Positions 61,121-64,000 of a stretch of DNA of 64,000 nucleotides are shown here, in pieces. The position numbers and the translations under genes are program-made. Under the pieces are notes generated by a model that saw only the letters and a program-made list of their open reading frames with translations, did not search any database and was not told where the DNA came from. The DNA lies in contig CALWSR010000006.1 in NCBI GenBank assembly GCA_944384265.1, forward strand, positions 38,185-102,184, in the 5' to 3' direction. The number at the start of each line of letters is the position of its first letter. Position 1 is the first letter of the stretch. This DNA is from an uncultured Clostridia bacterium (GTDB taxonomy: Bacteria > Bacillota > Clostridia > Lachnospirales > Anaerotignaceae).

Positions 61121-64000
61121 TTAGCTTACACCAGTGATTTCTACTGAGCCAAATCCAACTACATTACCATTGTCATCCAATCCAATGACAACTAAGTATT
61201 TATTATTTTCAGCATTTGTAATGGTTGGATTGTCTTCAAATGTTAAGCTTAACTCCTCTTCCAATGCTTTTACAGATATACCTTTTTCTGAAGATGTACT
61301 TTGGTTAGAATCTGCAACTACATATTTAAATTCTGCGGCACCACTTCCACTTGGGTCTGTAATGCTTCCACTTGTATCAACTGAAGGAGTAAGTGTTTCC
61401 AATGCTCCATTGCCTGTAATTTCAAGTGTATCAGATAATTCTATGTCTGAAGCTGCTGCATATACTGTACCGGCAGTGGTGGAAACAATAATTTTATAGG
61501 TTCCTACCGGTGCTTTTGTTATCTCAGGAACATCTGCATCTTGGTCATCTTTAAATGTCACTGTAATGGTACCTGCATTGCTGTCATTTGCATCGCCTGT
61601 ATATTCCACAATATCATTTACATCCACATTGCCATATGTTTGGCTGTCTTTTCCTGATGCGATTGCAAACTCAGATGCTGTCAATGTTTTGCCTGTTACA
61701 GTCACTTCTATATCACTGATAGCCAACTCTTTTGCTGTGTAATTACTTTCAGCAGTGATGGCAGCTACCGGAATGGTAATGGTGTAGCTTTGTGCAGCAG
61801 CAATCTGTGCTGGTGTGCCTGTAAAGCTTACTTTAAATTTGTTATCAGCTGTACCATCTCCAATTGCAGCAGTAATACCATTTGTTGCAGCATCTGGTGA
61901 AATGCTTACTTTTGCATGGTCAACACTTTGGGCACCTGTTACAGTAATTTCCACTTCATTATCTGCACTAATGGCTGTACCGGCTTCAAATGAGAAAGCT
62001 GTTTTATAACCTGTCTGCACTGAAACATCTGAGCTTGTACCTGATGATGTTGCATCTGTTACTGTCACATCTGCCTCTGCCACAATTGCAGCCGAATCAA
62101 ATGCTCCTGCTACAATTTTCAGTGTTGCATCTCCTGCATTTGTTGGACTTGTAATGGTTAATGTCACTTTTGTATCTGAATCTCTTGTTGCATTTGAAAT
62201 GGTTACTGGTGTAGATTGGGCATCCGTCAGTGTAAATTTTGTTGCAAAATCTGTTGCCACATCACTTGCAAATGTTCCTTTAGACAATGTCACTTCTACC
62301 TTTGTGCTTGCTGCTGTTAAATTTACTGTTTTTGTAATATCCTGCTGCACTGTTGGAGCTGTGCTTGCCGCCACTGTTACGTCGCCTTCTTCTACAACCA
62401 CTGCAGAGTTAAATGCAGTTTCAGCTATTTTTACTGTACCTGCTCCCACACTAGCACCTGTTACTGGTGTTTGCAGTGTCAGTGTTGCTGTTGTTTTACT
62501 ACCAGCTAGGGAAGCATTAGATACTGTAATCCCATTTGTGTCAGCACCTTTTACTTCAAAGCTTGACTCATTTACACCGTCTGCAAATGTACCCTTTGAT
62601 AATGTTACTGTAATCACATCGTTGCCATCTGCCAATGTAACATCCTTTGTAATGGCCTGCTGTACTGCTGACGCCTGGCCGGATGATGCTGTTACATTAT
62701 CTTTTGTTACCACTGCGTCGGATGTAAAAGCTTCTTTTGCAATGGTGATTGCCGCTCCGGTATTGTCTGTATCTGCCGCAGTAATGGTCAGCTTAGCCAC
62801 TGTATCGTTATTGCTCAATGCCACAGCTGTTACTGTTTCATCCGTTACTGTAAACATATCCTTTGTTGCACTTGTATCAAATTTTCCGCCGCCGCTGATT
62901 GTCACTGTGATAGTATCATCACCTTGATTTACTGTGATGGCATCCAGTGTCACATCTGCCTGTGTAGCTGGTGCTGTTGTTGCAGGGAATTCCACATCAA
63001 ATACCAATGTATTTCCTTCTGCTACTGAAGCCACCACGCCTTCTTTCGCTGTTCCTGCATCCACTGTTGGTGTAATAGCAGGTGAATCTTGGAATTGATA
63101 TCCAGTTGCCGCTGTCAATGTCACCGTTGCTGTGTATGTTTTGTCTGCTTCAAATGTAGCACCTACTGGAGTATCCAATTCATCCTTCCATTGCAAATCG
63201 GTTACTGTATAACCTGTTCCTGCTGTCAATGCGCTTGCTTCAATTGGTGTTGCACCTGTCGCAGGAGCTACAAATCCTGTTACATTTGCACTGGTAAGGT
63301 CTGTCAATGCCCCAACAGTTACATTGATTGTCAGCTCTTTCGCTGTGCCGGATACACCGTTTTTCACTACATTGATGTTACCTGTTACATCTGCACTAGC
63401 TCCTACTACACTTTCCAATCCACTGATATCAGTAGCTTCAAATGTAGCAGTAATGTCACTAACACTGTTATCTGTTAAAACAGTGTTTGCTGCTGTCACA
63501 ATTGCTTCTGCCACTTTCGCTGCATCTTTTCTGTCAGCCGCTGTCACTGTTGGTGTTTCTGCTTTTATTGCTGTGTCTGTCAAGTAACCCAATGCAGTTG
63601 TCAAATCAGCTTGGTCTACTGCTGCTGCAACTGTTACAGTTGCTGTGCCGAATTTGGATGTATCATCTACGGAAGTAGCTGTTACTGTCAATACAGTATT
63701 TTCTGCTTCTGTTGCGCCCACTGTCAATAAACCTGTGTCGGAAATTTCAGTGCCTGCTTCCAAAGCACCCTTGTCACTTTCTACTTTCCATGTTACATCT
63801 TGTGTATTGTTTGTACCAGCTACTGTTGCTTTAAACTGCAATGTACCTGTTGGAGCAATGTTTTCACTAGCTGGTTCAACAGTAACACTGGTTACCTCTA
63901 CCAGAGCTTCCACACTTACAGTAGCTGTACCGGATTTGGATGTATCTGCAACAGATGTTGCTGTCACTGTCAAGGATGTAGCATCTTCATCAGCCGCTAC
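61121..64000 (-). CDS. Large repetitive Ig-like (BIG2-type) surface protein, 5' partial
   Basis: The reverse frame is open through the right edge, so only the C-terminal 959 residues are present. The visible N-terminal part is a BIG2-like Ig domain (VTSVTVEPASENIAPTGTLQ, then DVTWKVESDKGALEAGTEIS). Next comes an alanine-rich domain (about AVDQADLTTALGYLTDTAIK). Then come three or more related beta repeats of ~100 residues, each with DVITVTLSKGTFADGV-like and DVTVAAS/DVTVTDA-like ends. The C-terminus ends EITGVS with no LPxTG or membrane anchor, so an anchor such as SLH would have to be N-terminal. Few Cys, rich in Thr, Val and Ala: an extracellular or S-layer-associated protein. Confidence 0.85.
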   Translation of the reverse strand, partial: VAADEDATSLTVTATSVADTSKSGTATVSVEALVEVTSVTVEPASENIAPTGTLQFKATVAGTNNTQDVTWKVESDKGALEAGTEISDTGLLTVGATEAENTVLTVTATSVDDTSKFGTATVTVAAAVDQADLTTALGYLTDTAIKAETPTVTAADRKDAAKVAEAIVTAANTVLTDNSVSDITATFEATDISGLESVVGASADVTGNINVVKNGVSGTAKELTINVTVGALTDLTSANVTGFVAPATGATPIEASALTAGTGYTVTDLQWKDELDTPVGATFEADKTYTATVTLTAATGYQFQDSPAITPTVDAGTAKEGVVASVAEGNTLVFDVEFPATTAPATQADVTLDAITVNQGDDTITVTISGGGKFDTSATKDMFTVTDETVTAVALSNNDTVAKLTITAADTDNTGAAITIAKEAFTSDAVVTKDNVTASSGQASAVQQAITKDVTLADGNDVITVTLSKGTFADGVNESSFEVKGADTNGITVSNASLAGSKTTATLTLQTPVTGASVGAGTVKIAETAFNSAVVVEEGDVTVAASTAPTVQQDITKTVNLTAASTKVEVTLSKGTFASDVATDFATKFTLTDAQSTPVTISNATRDSDTKVTLTITSPTNAGDATLKIVAGAFDSAAIVAEADVTVTDATSSGTSSDVSVQTGYKTAFSFEAGTAISADNEVEITVTGAQSVDHAKVSISPDAATNGITAAIGDGTADNKFKVSFTGTPAQIAAAQSYTITIPVAAITAESNYTAKELAISDIEVTVTGKTLTASEFAIASGKDSQTYGNVDVNDIVEYTGDANDSNAGTITVTFKDDQDADVPEITKAPVGTYKIIVSTTAGTVYAAASDIELSDTLEITGNGALETLTPSVDTSGSITDPSGSGAAEFKYVVADSNQSTSSEKGISVKALEEELSLTFEDNPTITNAENNKYLVVIGLDDNGNVVGFGSVEITGVS

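Noticed and set aside
62154..62927. 257-codon forward frame
   Set aside because: Antisense shadow of the Ig-like surface protein, caused by its biased codon pattern.
1..64000. tRNA, rRNA, prophage or insertion sequence
   Set aside because: Looked for cloverleaf arms, transposase motifs and integrase motifs by eye; found none that could be supported.

Overview
This window looks like the chromosome of a low-GC, anaerobic Firmicute, most likely a gut-type Clostridia of the Lachnospirales kind. The reasons are strong AGGAGG-type ribosome binding sites, A/T-rich spacers with U-tailed hairpins, a mannose-family PTS, AddA-type recombination, a type-beta DAHP synthase with a ferredoxin-like regulatory domain, and an extracellular stalk-domain protein. 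This placement is inferred from gene content. I saw no rRNA, tRNA, CRISPR array or insertion sequence.

Layout: 1-778 is the end of a LytTR regulator. 859-5147 is an aromatic amino acid operon (aroF, tyrA, aroA) followed by a structured leader and a GDSL hydrolase. 5252-5498 holds two tandem copies of a structured RNA-like unit that I cannot assign. 5596-7329 is a secreted stalk-domain protein with an A/E/D/S-rich repeat tail. 7475-13366 is a reverse-strand module around an orphan VgrG-like spike: a pentapeptide-repeat protein, a DcrB-like protein, small immunity-like proteins and a broken surface-protein fragment. 13414-15093 is a TetR-flavodoxin-FMN-binding operon with a clear promoter and operator. 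15596-17935 is a polar amino acid ABC transporter. 18245-27277 is a sugar-acid operon: RpiR regulator, two 2-hydroxyacid dehydrogenases, a degenerate M28-like membrane protein, HAD phosphatase, KDPG aldolase, mannose-family PTS subunits A, B, D and C, and 6-phosphogluconate dehydrogenase. 28205-36487 carries a two-component system, a DMT exporter, AddA and an unknown protein. 36643-43781 has a cytosolic PAS-PAS chemoreceptor-like protein, an acetyltransferase, a LysR regulator divergent from an MFS exporter with a leader peptide, and a membrane diguanylate cyclase.

The most interesting region is 45065-52640: two small XRE regulators, then a candidate retron. A 194-nt RNA (46259-46452), closed by a perfect 11-bp a1/a2-like inverted repeat and containing a 24-bp hairpin, precedes a 933-residue helical-repeat protein, a winged-helix plus SWIM zinc-finger protein, and a retron-type reverse transcriptase with an unusual 150-residue N-terminal extension. 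The three genes overlap or abut. From memory this architecture matches the retron class called type XIII (ARM, WHSWIM and RT). The RNA is my own inference from the sequence.

52686-60166 is a loose catabolic cluster: a PanB-family enzyme, a class I/II aminotransferase, a cyclase-family hydrolase, a YkvI-type membrane protein, a class III aminotransferase and a frameshifted isochorismatase-family hydrolase. The window ends in a large Ig-like-repeat surface protein (61121 to beyond 64000, reverse strand). A dispersed repeat of about 120-165 bp occurs at four places (7756, 38568, 44919 and 53642); two copies sit directly upstream of gene starts.
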